This document shows positions 10,739 to 23,700 of a stretch of 64,000 bases of DNA, one piece after another. Source of the stretch: Tetraselmis striata (taxonomy: Eukaryota; Chlorophyta; Chlorodendrophyceae; Chlorodendrales; Chlorodendraceae). The stretch's first letter is position 1; each line of letters opens with the position of its first letter. The DNA lies in assembly GCA_006384855.1 (NCBI GenBank), contig VCJN01003245.1:32686-96685 (forward strand), in the 5' to 3' direction. The notes under the pieces are model-generated. The model searched no databases. It had not been told where the DNA came from and saw only the letters and a list, made by a program, of their open reading frames with translations. Position numbers and translations under genes: made by a program.

Positions 10739-11028
10739 TTTTTTTTCGCCCCCGGGACAGGACTGGCACCAGTGAAACCCTTGCAGCGTCTCTACGACGG
10801 CCGTTTTGGCAGCAATCCAGTTACGGAAAGCCCTGGGTAGGCGACGCTCCGTTATAGTCATCAAGCAAATTGCCGAAGCATTCTGCAAGACTAATTGAAG
10901 GCTAGTGATGGAATTTCCAACACTTTGGATCACCGTCTAAAACACTGCCATCAAAATACCCGGCACTGACCACGAAAGGTCCGCCCTACCCGTTTGGGCG
11001 TCGGCCCATTCGAGTAATGCGAGTTGAT
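10739..11028 (+). repeat. Dispersed repeat R2, copy 1
   Basis: About 290 bp, highly similar and in the same orientation to 61019-61310. Both begin with a T run and cgcccccgggacaggactgg, and both end cggcccattcgagtaatgcg. There is no open frame worth reporting, so the element type is unknown. Confidence 0.75.
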
Positions 11029-11065
11029 ATTGCCGGTATGATATTGCCGGTATGATATTGCCGAA
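11029..11065. repeat. Short tandem repeat, three 14-bp units
   Basis: The unit tgatattgccggta is present two and a half to three times. Confidence 0.7.
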
Positions 11066-11675
11066 ATACATAAACCAGCCTAGGATTCGATCCCGGCATT
11101 TCTCAACCGAGCGGACGAGGGATGCTGCAGTATGTAAGTCCTGAACTGTTGCGGTAGAGTCATGCTGATATATTATTATCTACCGCCCGGATTCTCAAAA
11201 TTATATATGGACCGATGAGATACTAGAAACAGGGTACAGGTATTGCTCCTGAAGAGGACCAGCACCGGTACTTGTCTCATAGTAGAGCTGATGAGTCGGA
11301 GAGGTTGTGTGTGGGGGGGTCGTCCAAGGCCCACAAAGCCCAAGGAACCAGCCCGGGGGGTCGTCTCCTCGCAGCCCTTCATGACCCCGTTCCCCCAGAT
11401 TGCCTCGTTTCAGACAGCTGCACTGACCTACATATGCAGATTTAACCATATAGATCGGAATCACGATGAACGTCGGCAGTGTGGTCTTTACGACGTGGGC
11501 ACGCGAGGTCGGACGGGGCGTCATGCGCCGACACTAAACCAAAAACAAACGACATCATCCGAAATAAGTCACGAGGCGACCCACTTACGGTTGTAAGGTG
11601 TGGTAACATGGTCTAGTCCCATGCGTCCTAACACCTACATCTAGTGCTTGCAATTGATTTCTGTACTCCATCTCG
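11066..11675. other. Upstream region of the phosphatase gene
   Basis: No gene is recognised. The open frame at 11243-11596 has no family resemblance. The region probably holds the promoter of the following gene. Confidence 0.4.
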
Positions 11676-11682
11676 TATATAA
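11676..11682 (+). promoter_or_regulatory. Candidate TATA box
   Basis: tatataa lies about 83 bases before the ATG I chose for the phosphatase gene. Position and sequence fit a core promoter; nothing else tests it. Confidence 0.35.
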
Positions 11683-11764
11683 CTCACGAGCTCCGCGCGT
11701 GTCGGGGTTTGTCGCAGGCCGAGTAGCACTGCGGGGCTGCCAGTCCGAGGTCGCGGGAGGGGAG

Positions 11765-14700
11765 ATGTCCGGTCGACCCCTGATGCCGCGCGTCGAGCCT
11801 CCGCTGCTGTTGATCGTCCTGCTGCTGCTACTATCTGGAGTCACCAGCAAGCCTGATCAAGTTCATCTCTCGATTACTGACAAGACGGATGAAATGGTGG
11901 TGTGGTGGATCACGGACAACGAGCCGCGGCGGTCGGAAGTTCGATACGGCACTTCGCCGCGCCTCCTGGACAAGCTGGCGACGAGCAGCCACGTGCAGCA
12001 GTATCGGTACCAGGGCACGCGCATGCGGGGTGGATACACGTCAGGCTACATGAACGAGGTTGTGCTGAAGGATCTCGACCTGGACGAGCAGCAGCGCACC
12101 ATCTACTACAAGTGCGGCGACGACCGAAACGGTTGGTCTGAGGTCTTTTCCTTCAAGACGCGGCCCACGCATCCAGATGCTCCCGTCACTTTCGTCACAC
12201 ACGGCGACCAGGTGTGGCAAGCACACATATTTAAGTCACCTATCTCAAGCATTGCATTGAAATGGAAGCAGGACAGCGCATGCCATCTTGTGATTTTGAG
12301 TTTGCAGTAATCCTCAGCCCTTTTGACACGCATGGGCTTTGCGTGCCTATGTTGTGATTGAGCTGTGAAATTGCACTGGTCCGCAGGACGCGGGCCAAGA
12401 CGACAGTTCGCGGACAAAGGAGGTGCTTGACTACATGTTGCGCTACAATGAGCGGAATCCGACAGACCTGTACATCCACGTTGGCGACCATAGCTATGCG
12501 GACGGCAATCAGGTTGGCCCCCGTCCGGACGTGGTCATTATGTGCCTTGATTCACGGCTGTGAGATTACATGCTGCTGATTTCAGCACCCGCTTGCGATG
12601 CCTCTCAACCTGCAGCACGAGTGGGACCTCTACGGCAAACTTATGCAGGAGTATGTGTCGCAAGTCCCAATCGTGGCTGCAGTTGGAAACCGTGAGAGCC
12701 CCTGTACTGCTGCCATGCAGAATGCTGATCATGTAGCCCTTGCAAGCACAAGCTCGTGCGCTGATGGAAACCAAGGGTGTCTACTACTGCCTGCACCTGC
12801 AGTGACTGGCACCAATTATCATGATAGCAACTACTGACACCAGCTTGTGTCGGTGTTGTGGCCGTTGCAGATGAGCTGGAGAACCGTGAGTAGCGGAAAC
12901 ACTTGCCTGTTCGATGAATGCCAACCGCGAGACTGCCAGGATAGTTGCTTTGCCAGGCAGAAGCCTGGCGCGTATGCTGGCAGAATTCACACAGGGGACA
13001 CGTGAGGCGCATTGTGCCACTGCTTGTGTGACATGCGGGATGGCAGCTCAGGTGATGCCTTGATGATGCTTGCAGGCAACACATACGACCCCTGGCTGCA
13101 CCGCTGGCGCCACGGCGAACGCACGAGCAACGAGTTCTGGTTCAGCTTCGACTATGGCCCTGTGCACTTTGTCATACTCACCAGCGAGCACGAGACCAGG
13201 CGGCAGTGGGACTGGCTTAGTGGCGACTTGCGGCGAGCCAATGGCAACCGTGAGCGGGTGCCTTGGATCATCGTAGTGGCGCACCACCCCATGTACAACG
13301 CAGGCCGGAAGGGCATGGGCCAAGAAAACATTCGAAACATTGAGCCCATGTTTCAAGAGTACAAGGTGCGTTTGTGGGGTCTACCTGTCTTGATATGCAG
13401 TCTACCCATAGCAAAGCAGTTTGCCGATGACAATGATGTCACCTGATCAACCCACCACTGATGCCCCCCCCCCCTCTCCCCTGACCCACTCGCGTATCCT
13501 CAAGGTGTCGCTGTTCATCTGCGGGCACTGCCACAACTACGAGCGCACCAAACCAATGTTCCAAGAAAAGGTTCTGGACCGCGGGGACGGCCGCCTCACT
13601 GACCCGTACATTCAGCCCATCTTTCAGCGTAGCGACAATGACGAGTGGGGAACGATCCACCTCATCGTCGGGATGGGTGGCCGCAGAGGCGACCTTTGCC
13701 CTAAGAAGGTAAGCCAATAGGCCTGCCCATAGTTGCCCTCCTTCCAAAACAGCGTCGTCGTAGCTCAGGGAATGCAGGTGCTCTGACCCGCTGACTGAGA
13801 TACTCTGCCTGATTCTTGACAATTACAGAAATGGACGCATGGTCGCCCCCTCGGTGGCCGGGGCTCTGCCTTTTTTACTGTGGATCGCTCTCAGCTGGTG
13901 TGGCGCTACATTGATATCAGGTAGGCCATGCCACTGCTGGGGCAGCGTATGATCCTTACGCTAAGTGCACAATGACCTTGTTGCTGATCATTGCCTGATG
14001 AAACTCTGTCATTCTGCCGTCCCATAATTTGCTCAATGTGCACCTCACGTTATGTATTTTCTACATTAGGGGACGTATTCAGGACGAATTCCGCATCTGC
14101 AGCCAGCCGCTCTGTGCTGCTGCGCCAAGGCTGGGCCCGGCGGGCCGCCTTCCATCATCATCGATCAACAAGTTTAACCCATTCAACAGGAATTATGATG
14201 ACAATGATTCGCGGCACGGTGAAGATCTGGTAGATTCAGCTGCCGCAGAGCAGGAGGATGAGCGGAAGGCGGTTCCCGTGCGGATCTCCATTCCGCAAGC
14301 AGAGGAGAGCGTGGGCGGCATGACCCTGGAGCAGCAAGAAGCAGCTACCCGGGGTGCAGCTGGAACACTTGACATGGAGCTTCCAGAGAGCGGTGCACCT
14401 GGGAGCCCGGGCTACCTCGAGACCAACAATCCGGTGCTTCGCGATGTGAATACCTGCCCAACGTCCATTGTGTCCATCAACCTTGGTGAGGCACACGAGG
14501 CGAGGGGGAACGTGTCGGTGCAGTCTGAGGCAGAAGCGCCCGGATGCTACACTGGCTGGGTGGAGGAGGACATTGTGGACTGGGATGAGCTGCCGGCTGC
14601 TGCAGCCAGAAGCGCTGCGGATGAAGAGGCTGTGTTGCATCAAGGCGGCGGTGACGTGCTTGGCGATGCGGCAATGACAGCCACGGTGGCGTACTACTCT

Positions 14701-15231
14701 GACGTCCGGCCGTTTTTTGAGTCAGAAGTCAAAACATTCTTTCAATCCGGCCTGGGGTACGTGGCTGCCGCGGCCGTGGGCGCCGCTGTACTCCTGGGCG
14801 TTGGCGTGATTGCCGCCATTGCCGTTGTTGTCCGCAAGCGGCCGGCCGACAGCGTTCCGGACTTGGCAACGGCTGACGATCCGCCAGCCGTACTGACACC
14901 TAGGTCACCCAGCACTGTTGGTTACGACAATCCTGGGTACTGCGCTCCAGAGGACAGCGATGACTGTCTTCCACCTGGGTCTCCTATGACAGCAAGTATT
15001 GCCATGGACCTGAGTCACGTGTATGACGACACTGACGACGGAATCCAGGAAGACGAGGCTGCAATGTCGTCCGGCTATTCCCAGTCGTATCACTCTGCTA
15101 TGGCCGTCTGCGAGCCTCCTGAGGCGCAGGACCATTTGAGCAGCCTGCCAGTGAATTCGCACCCAATCCTGCACTCTCTGGATCCCACACCCCGCAGTGA
15201 CCTGTCGTACCACTTCAGCCCGCGGGAGTAG
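11765..15231 (+). CDS. Purple-acid-phosphatase-like metallophosphoesterase with C-terminal membrane anchor
   Basis: Eight exons join in frame to 813 aa: 11765-12211, 12387-12512, 12586-12691, 12871-12885, 13076-13365, 13505-13708, 13829-13920 and 14070-15231. All introns are GT-AG. Residues 13-27 (LLLIVLLLLLSG) form a signal peptide, followed by an Fn3-like N-terminal part. Metal-site motifs come in family order: HGDQDAG (near 146), GDHSYAD (182), GNHE (225), VAHHP and GHCH (335). The Asp-x-x-Tyr in GDHSY is typical of purple acid phosphatases, which hydrolyse phosphate esters at acid pH using a two-metal centre. The first motif has two extra residues compared with GDxG, so the exon 1/2 junction may be off by a codon or two. 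After the catalytic domain come a 300-residue acidic tail and one membrane helix (about 657-681, rich in Ala/Val). A secretory or surface location with the catalytic part outside is inferred. Confidence 0.85.
12871..12885 (+). other. 15-nt micro-exon carrying the catalytic His of GNHE
   Basis: It is preceded by gccgttgcag and followed by gtgagtag. It joins the ...GGAAAC-C end of exon 3 to give GGA AAC CAT GAG, restoring the Gly-Asn-His-Glu metal-binding motif. Without it the motif is lost, which is strong internal evidence that the micro-exon is real. Confidence 0.8.
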
Positions 15232-15735
15232 CCACCCCCTATGGACTGAGGCAGCACAGACAAGGTGTCTCTGCAGCATGAGCATGACTGCGGAGAGCGT
15301 GCATGCCACCGGAGGACGGCGCAGCTCATCCATCAAGCACTAGTCATGAACTGCAATGATCGCCTGCCAATGTGCCGGGAGTCTGCTCCCTCACATGTAC
15401 TCTGGCCCACACTTGTCTACGTTATGACGCACCCTGAGCGCCTCCTGGTTCTGCACCTAGGCGAGTTGATTCATCTCCAGAGGCAGTGCCACCCCAAACA
15501 TGCATCATTCGTGAACCTATCAGGGCTGACCTATATCATTTAAAACCCAGTACTTTCTTAGACGATCACGCTGCTGTTGCCACCATGCTGCCAGAGCACT
15601 GAAGGTGTGCGCTGCATACTGCAGAAATGTTTACAATGGCACATCCATGACTGGAGTTTCGCATCTCTGTGAGAGCATGTGTGTCCTACCTTCTAAAACA
15701 GGCGAGGTTGGCTGGGACTGGTGTCAGGGGGGAGC
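15232..15735. other. Intergenic space between convergent genes
   Basis: This is the 3' flank of both the phosphatase gene (+) and the MARVEL-like gene (-). I see no ORF or RNA gene I can support. Confidence 0.5.
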
Positions 15736-16381
15736 CTAAACCTGATACTTTGTCTGGTGGGTTGGGGTGTAGCAGCACATGGAGCAGAAGCGCCCTGTGG
15801 CTATGAAACCGGAAAGCACATAGGCGCCTGCCACAACCCATGGTAAGATCATGACAGCGAGCCTCGGGCCAGCATGCGGGAACCCCTGAGCGTTCGCCTC
15901 GCTCCCCGCATGATTCCAGTAGACTGCGCGCAGTGGGCCAGTAAACACATTGCGTCAGGTGCACCGTGCAAGGTATGCCCACCGCCCTCAGCCCTGTGAT
16001 ATAACACTATCCGCGAGCATCGCCATTGCATTTACCTGCGACAAGAAACCACCACACGGAGAGAACCACGGATCCGATAAGCTCGAAGAAAGCACCTATT
16101 GTCGTGAAGCAGCACGTCGACAGCTGCAGAATGGCGACGCTGAAGCCGACGACGGCAGCGACAACGGTCGCCCAGAAAACCGAGTAGCAGACCGTGAGGT
16201 CGCCCGTCAGGCCGTTGTAGCCGTCGAGATAGCAGTGGCCCTGCTGAAAATTCAGCAGGTACACCGCGTTCAAAATTATCAGTGCCAGCACTGAACCAAA
16301 CTCGAGCAGGTCCAGGAAGGCATGAAAGCCTCGTGCCTCCGGGCTCCACCACGTCGCGGGACTACAGCAGCCGCCCGCCAT
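15736..16381 (-). CDS. Four-helix MARVEL-like membrane protein
   Basis: Two exons on the minus strand, 16381-16036 and 15923-15736, join at a GT-AG intron (gcag/gtaaatg ... gcgcgcag) to give 177 aa. Exon 1 starts MAGGCCSPATWW and holds three hydrophobic helices (around SVLALIILNAVYLL, ATVVAAVVGFSVAIL and FFELIGSVVLSVWWFLVA). Exon 2 supplies the fourth (AVMILPWVVAGAYVLSGFI) and a Cys-rich tail (RFCSMCCYTP). The 4-helix topology with short loops is that of MARVEL/CASP-like proteins, which act in membrane apposition and vesicle traffic. I see no diagnostic motif beyond topology, so the family call is tentative. It converges on the phosphatase gene about 0.5 kb away. Confidence 0.6.
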
Positions 16382-17097
16382 GGCCGCCGGCGAGTGCTAC
16401 AGAAACGCGGGGCAGCAAGTTCTGAGAACGCCGCCGTGGTCCAAGAAGTAGCAGAACGGGATCAAGCTCGTCTGGCTTCCGTGGGACTGATGCCCCCCCA
16501 GTTCTATCCAGCACGACACGACACGACGTAGGCGAGGCTGGCGGTCGCGGCGTTGATGGGGGCTGCAACTGGCGGCGTTGAGAAGGGGCAGCTCGACGGA
16601 CTCCGCTTCACGACAGCGGTGCTGGTGCGACGCCGACCCGGCAGTGGCTGTCGAATTTCGCAGAGCACCTTCCCAGAAGTCTGCCGGAGCTTCTTTTGTT
16701 TTGACTGATCAGCGCGTCACTGCCTTGTTCGCACGTGCAAGCGCAGCGAAGTGTTGTGTGGTAACGGCGAAAATCGCAACGCAAGTGCAAGGCATTCCCT
16801 CGATCGTTGGCGTTCATTCGCCAAATTGGTCCTGCTGCCACTGGCCGCCTGCTACCTGTTCTGGGGTCGTTGCCTCCTGGGGTTGCTGGGGTTTTTATGA
16901 CACGTACTATAAATACACATCTGCATCGACACCTGCATACATACACATGTATAACCTCTATATAGATATGTAGGCGACCTCGCGCGGCCAGAACGGGTAT
17001 AAAAAAATACACGTATGCGGGACGTCAACTACTAGTACAGGCACCAGTATCCGCCGTACCCGCGCGCGTACCAAGGGGGCGCCCGTAGCATACGATA
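16382..17097. other. 5' flank of the MARVEL-like gene and left flank of the copia element
   Basis: The stretch nearest 16381 should contain the promoter of the minus-strand gene. No other ORF is convincing. It ends in cgata, the left target-site duplication of the copia element. Confidence 0.5.
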
Positions 17098-17579
17098 TGT
17101 TGGACCCAGGGTACCCCGGTACCCTGAATCCGCTTTTTCTCTCTGTGAAATCCGCATTTTTCTGGCTGCCGTACCTGTGCCTAATTTGGACCTTATGGCA
17201 GCAGTACGGCACCAAAGCATGGCACCTAGGCATCTTTGCCAGTTGGCCTTCTTAGACGGAGAGGTGTCCGTTCTAAGTGACACCTAGTCGGCTGGTATAA
17301 ATTGCCAGCCTCGGCTCCTTGTAATTCAGTCAACTGCTTTTCCAGAAATATTCCGACTCACCCTTTCTCTCTCGTGACAGTGCCACTCAGCCATCACCAC
17401 GGCGACAGCGACTACCTATCGTCCATCGCCCACAGCTCATAGCAGCCCTTTGTCTTACCAGCTCGCACCTTGCTTGCTGGCACTCGACGTGATTCGACGC
17501 TTGCACGCCGACTCTCGCCGACTCTCCCCCCATCAGTGACAGTGCCACTCAGCCATCACTTCGACAATCCCCTCCGACA
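17098..17579 (+). repeat. Copia 5' LTR
   Basis: 482 bp, TG...CA, identical to 23944-24425 except position 17143 (C here, T at 23989). It contains a TATAAA at 17296-17301, the likely Pol II promoter of the element, and a perfect 8-bp inverted repeat (agggtacc/ggtaccct) near its start. Confidence 0.95.
17296..17301 (+). promoter_or_regulatory. LTR TATA box
   Basis: TATAAA within ggtataaattgcc in the 5' LTR, in the usual U3 position for an LTR promoter. It is duplicated in the 3' LTR near 24142. Confidence 0.5.
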
Positions 17580-17770
17580 GGTTTTTGGGCCCTCTCCTTT
17601 GGTTCGACGTCTTGCCCCGTGCTCGACGCCTACCAGAGGCTTCAACCTGCGTGTATCTCGACCCTCGACAACTTTCGACGGTCGACGGCGCCGTGCGACG
17701 AGTTTTTCCTTCCCACCCGCCCACCCCTACAGTTATACATCCTCAAGCACAAGTGTGCCATCCCTTCGCG

Positions 17771-20700
17771 ATGTCTACCAGCATCAACACCGGCATGATG
17801 AACACCCCCCTGGCCAATCTGGCTCGGCAGAGTGCGATCAAGACCGACCCTGGCCACGCCCTACCACCTCCTGACTTCCGTGATGATACAAGTTCTGACG
17901 CCGCCCTCAGCATGGACGGGGCGTCAGACGATGACTCCGAGGTCGTCCAGCATATCAAGCCAGCTGCGGTGAAGCCGACACTCGACCTCAAGAACGTCCC
18001 CATCTGGGACAACGCCATCTCTACACGAGACAACGCTCAAGCCATCAAGATCGCTCTCGGCAGCGCTGGCTACTTGGACACCACCAAGGGCAAAGGCACC
18101 CGTCAGGAGCAAATGATCCTTCTGGCCGCCCTACGCCACGCAACAGCCCATTATCCCATGGCACTGGCCATCGTCAACAGCATCAGCATGGATTCCAGGA
18201 AGTGTGGATACACCGCATGGAAGGCTCTCCTTACTGAGCTCCAGGGCTCAGCCATGGAGGAGCGTAAGCGCTTGGAGGAAGAGATCACAGCGGGCCAGCT
18301 CCCGAATGAGCCGGTTCAGGTGTATGTTCGTCGCTACCAGAACCTCTGGAATCTGCTGAACAAGGCACATGGCCAGTGGACCTTCGAGTACGTGGCTGCC
18401 AACTACCTCATCCCAGGCCTTCACCCAGACTACGATCATATCGTCGACACCACCACCTCGGCGGCCACTGTCAACGAGAAGCTGGCGACCATCATCAGCG
18501 CCGGACAGAACATGGAGGCGCGCAAGCGTCAGCGTCAGCAGCGCGTCCGCGCGTGCCCGCCAAACCTCATAAATTCCTACAGCCCCAGGGACCCGCAGCA
18601 CACCACCGGGCCCAGCGTTGTCTGCAGACGGTGTGACCGTCCGGGCCATACCCAGCAGCAGTGTGTGGCCAGGCGCCATGCCAATGGCTTGCGTATCCTG
18701 GATGACACCACGCCGACCAGCACCATGACCAACCCTCGCTATGACCGCCATCAGCGCGCGCCTGCGGAGCGTCGCGTCAACACCAACTATGGCCACCACC
18801 CGCGTGACAACTACCGCCATCAGGCGCCGCCAGGCCAGCCTTTCTACAACGACAACCGCAACAATCAGGGCAGGCCCCAGCGGCAACAGCGTTGGACAAA
18901 CCAGGGCGGCAACGACGGCATGCAGCGTCATCAGCAGCCGGTCGGCTTCGTCTCCCCGGCTGGACATCAGCACCCGGGTCATCAGCAGGCCAGCGACACC
19001 TTCACCCAGCGGCCGGCGGGACACCAGGAGGCCTACCCGTTCGTGGGAGTGTCCCCATTAGCACAACACCACAGCAGCCTGCCTATCATGCTCACCTGCA
19101 ACACTACCGCCCCAGGAGGGGCGGACACCGGAGCACAGGAGGGGGAGGGCGAGGACAGCGCGGAGGATGACTTACATGACCCCTGGCACGTCCCCTACTC
19201 CGACTCTTATGCCGACTTCGAGTCCCCGTTCTCACACTCATGGCATGTTCACCGCTCCCGCCCTCACCCCGACGCCTTCCCGATCTTCGATGCCCCCGAC
19301 ACCCCCCCCCGCTGGAACGTTTACTCCCATCCCTACTCCCTCGACCCCCCCATCCACCTATTCGACATCAATTGGCAACGTCCCCACCCCGTCCCCACCC
19401 CAGCCCAACCCCTATGCCTCACTTCACCCACATTTCCCGCCTCGGCGGCGTTGGCATCCCACATTCTTCATGCGGAGCAAGGCGCCCTGCGTGGCGACCC
19501 GCCACCAACACTACCGCTCCTCACCGCTGCGCCGATCCTCCCGCTGCCATCCTCTCTGGTCATCGACCATCTCTTTTCGCCCTGCCATGGCCCATCGGCA
19601 TCTGAAGTAGAGGCTCTGGTAGAATACGGCTTCACCATCCACAAGATCACCGGCGCCGACCCGTCCCCCGAGGCTCGTACTATGTGGACGCATCGCCTAC
19701 ATGTCATCAGCGACAAGTACCCGGACCGTCTGCCCCCTTCAGCATTTCAGGACTGTCATGCCAGGACCCCCATGGACGTCAACAACATCACTATCGCGGA
19801 GCTGGAGACCCTGCGTCCGGTTACCCTCATCGTGTCAGGCCCACCGTGTCAACCATGGTCGCGCGCTGGCTCACGCCTTGGCTGGCAGGACCATCGCTCT
19901 CGGGCCTTTGCTTCCGTCATCAGTTTCATCCGTTTCTACCTGACTACACAGCCCACACCGGTGCGCTACATTGTGGAGAATGTTCCAGGCGCGCTGGACT
20001 TCCCTGAGATACTCTCCTCACTTGGCACCGGCAACATCATGCGTGCGACCGCCTGCGGCTCGGCGGCTCACCGCGACACCCTCCTGTGGACCAATATCGC
20101 TTCGCAAACCGACGTTCAGGACTACATCAACAACATCAACGCCATCGAGCTCACCGACCCCGGCCCCTGCGCGTGGGACCTCTGTATATCCGAATTCCCC
20201 CACTTTACTCCAGTGGTGACAACTGACTACTTTCCGAAGTTCGTCGCCCGCCCCGGCTCATACGCTTTTCGCATGCAAACCAACGGTCAGCCGGGCGCTG
20301 GCATGGTCTACGAACATGATGGCCCCTGGTCCTGGGCAGACAACGGCAGATGGTGCGAGCCCCCTACAGCTCTACGCGCTCGCGCCATGGGCTTCACCTT
20401 GGATGATCTGCCCACATCTCACCTTTCTGAGGCGACACTGCGCAAACTTCTCGGCGGGGTCATCGATCTCAACGTCATGCGCAACTACATCAAGGCTGTC
20501 TCGGGCGCCGCCCCTTCCCCAGCCGTCATCACTGTCTGCCACACGTCATACGGCACCCTCATCACCAGCGATGGCGAAGCATGGGTACTCATCGACTCGG
20601 GAGCATCCTCTCACGTCAATGCCCACCGCACCGACTACATCTACTACATGGACATTCCTGCGGCGGAGCAATTTCTGGTGGGCGGTTTCGGGCAACCGGC

Positions 20701-23700
20701 AGTCGGCATCGGCACCACGCTGGCGCCAACACTAGACATCACAGGCAGGCCACATACCATTGTGGCACGAGACTGTTACCATACTCCTGACATCACCTCC
20801 AGTGTCGGTCTCACCAACATCAGCCGCCTCCTCAGCACCCATCAACTCAGCAAGCAGGGCTACTCTTTCTACTTCAGCCGCCTCCTCAACAGCATGATCA
20901 CCCCAGATGGCGCAGTCATCCACCTTCAGCCCTACCCCGGCACTACATGCATGTACGGCATCAAGCTCCTTCCCATCCGCGATCCGTCTCATGGGGTCAT
21001 GGCACTGCCATCTCCAACGGCCTCCTACTCCCTGTGGCATCTTCGACTTGGTCATCGCTGCGCGCGCCACATGGAGCTCACCCAACAACATGCCATCGGC
21101 ATCCCGAAACTCGGATCTGCCCCGGAGGCCATATGCCCAGCGTGCATTCAGGCCAAATCCCACCAGCAGTCAGTCAACCGTCAGCCCTCCCCACGCGCGG
21201 AGGCACCATACATGCTCGTGGTCATCGACGACTGGAAGGGACCTTGTCCGTCGGTCACTGGCGCGCAGCATGTTTTCGGCGCGGTGGATTCCTACACTGG
21301 AGTAAAGGTAGCGATCACCATGCGCACCAAGGACGAGGCCGTCCGCGCCGTCCATCAACTTCATGCGGCGGTTCTCGGCATGGGTCACACCGTTCAACGC
21401 ATACGTGCCGATCGCAGCGCGGTTTATACCGGCTCTCCGTTTCGTCAAGCATGTGCAGACCTCAACATCGCGCTGGAGTTTACCGCATCCCACTCTCATC
21501 ATCAGGCAGGCCTGGCGGAGCGCTCTTTCCGCACTATCGGTGAGTGTGCCCAAGCCATGCTTCTCCACGCCGGCCTCGACCGCACCTTCTGGGACTGGGC
21601 GTATCTTCACGCCGTCTATCTCTGCAACCGCCAGTGGAGCTCGTCCGTCAACGCCATACCTTACACGCTGATGACCGGTCGCAAGCCCGACCTCGCCAAC
21701 CTGCATGTTTTCGGCTGTGTGGCCTGGGTCAACATACCTGTGACTATGCGGGCAGCCAAGGGAAAAATGACACCTAAATCCTGGCCGGGCATCTACGTTG
21801 GCCACCATGAGGACTCCGCCGGCTACCGCATATACAACCCGGCTACCAGGCGCGAAACGGTTACACGCGATGTCATCTTTGATGAGGTGACACGACCCTT
21901 CTCCAGCACACCGGCACTCTCTATGCCAGTCTTCCAGCTCCCCGACGATGACCACCTGATGGATGAGCCGCAACCCTTGGACCAGCAGGAGGGGCCCCAC
22001 GCGCCACCTCCCATGCCGCCACCCATGCCGCCGTCAGCGGCGCTTGCTTCCGCGCAGGAGGGGCCCCCACCTCCGCAGCCAGAAGGGACGTATCTTCCGC
22101 GTCATCAGGAGGGGGACGCCACAGCACTGCCAACTCCTCACTCCAGTGGATCAGCGCACATATCTTCTCCTTATGTCGACCTTAGCGACTACCACCCCAA
22201 GCTGGTAGCATCCGCCATCGCGGAGGTTGTGCGCCCCTACCCGGCGCAGATGGCCGCCCTCGCCCTGCCAGCACCCACTGTCCGCGTGTCCAAGGCGCCG
22301 CGCAACTACAAGGAGGCCATCTCCAGCAATCACCCCGATGACTGGAAACAGTCCATGGACCGAGAGATCGCCTCTATCACCAAGATGGAGACCTTTGTTT
22401 GGATCAGCATTCCTGACCTTCGCCGTGACAACCCATCAGCAATCATCATACAGACGGCGTGGGCCTTTGCGGAGAAACAAGACAAGGATGGCAACCTCAT
22501 CAAGCGCAAGGCCAGAGTGGTTGTCCGCGGCGATCAACTTACTGCCGGCGAGAACTATGATGACACTAAGACCTATGCCCCAGTCGTCAGCTTCATCGCC
22601 TTGCGCACCACTATTGCTCTCGCAGTTCAACTTGACTGGGAGCTGTACCAGTTCGACGTCACCTGTGCTTTCCTCAACGCTAACCTCGATGAAGATGTCT
22701 ACGTCTACCCCCCCCCCCCCCCCCGGCTACGGCCGCAAGGATCAGGCTTGGAAACTCGTTAAGGCACTCTATGGCCTGCCGCAGGCACCCAAGGCGTGGT
22801 TTCTGCGCTTTTCTTCTTTTCTCCGTGACTTCGGCTTCGTCAGCTCCGAGTGCGATCCAGGCGTATGGACGCTGCTCGCAGTCGATAAATCGCTGCTGGC
22901 CATCCTATGCGTCTACGTCGATGACATCATGCTGGCTGCCTCCCCGTCGTCCGACATCCGGGAGCGTTTTCAGACTTCTCTCTTCTCTACGTTTGATGCA
23001 ACTACTGACGGCCTATGCACCTGGCTTCTTGGCATGGCCATTGATCGCAAGCCGGGAGGCGTGCTCCACCTCCATCAGGAGAAGTACATCAACGACATCT
23101 TGACTACCTTCAACATGGCGGCGTGCGCGCCTCGCCGCCTACCCTGCACACCGGATACCGATTTTCATGACCCTACAGGCACGCCCCTCGACACCAAACT
23201 CTTTCCCTATCCCAATCTTGTTGGTAGCCTTATCTGGCTGGCTGTGGCATCACGCCCGGACATTGCGTTCGTGGTCGGCCGCCTGTGCGCCTACATGGCG
23301 TCCCCCACTGAGCGTCACTGGCAGATCGCCGTATCAGTGCTGCGCTACCTCAAGGGCACCCCCAACCATGGCCTCATTTTCCGGAAGCAACTGGACAACG
23401 AGGCACCTGACTTCCTCTTTTTTGTGGACGCTGACTGGGCAACCTTCGTGCCCAAACGCCGCTCCACTACCGGCTATCTTGCCCTGGTGCATGGCACCCC
23501 AGTCGCCTACCGCGCGCAAGTTCAGAAGAGCGTGGCCCTGTCTACTGCCGAGGCGGAGTTCGTGGCGCTCTGCATGGCATGCAAATGTCTGGCGTTTATT
23601 CGCGTTCTTCTGCGCCAGCTCCACCACCCCACCACTGACCCAGTGCGGGTATGCGAGGACAATCAAGCATGCATCGTTCAGGTGAAACATGGTATGATTA

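Noticed and set aside
18248-19024. Long minus-strand ORF of 258 aa
   Set aside because: It is antisense to the copia gag and reflects high GC3 coding on the plus strand. A similar antisense frame exists at 21170-22000.
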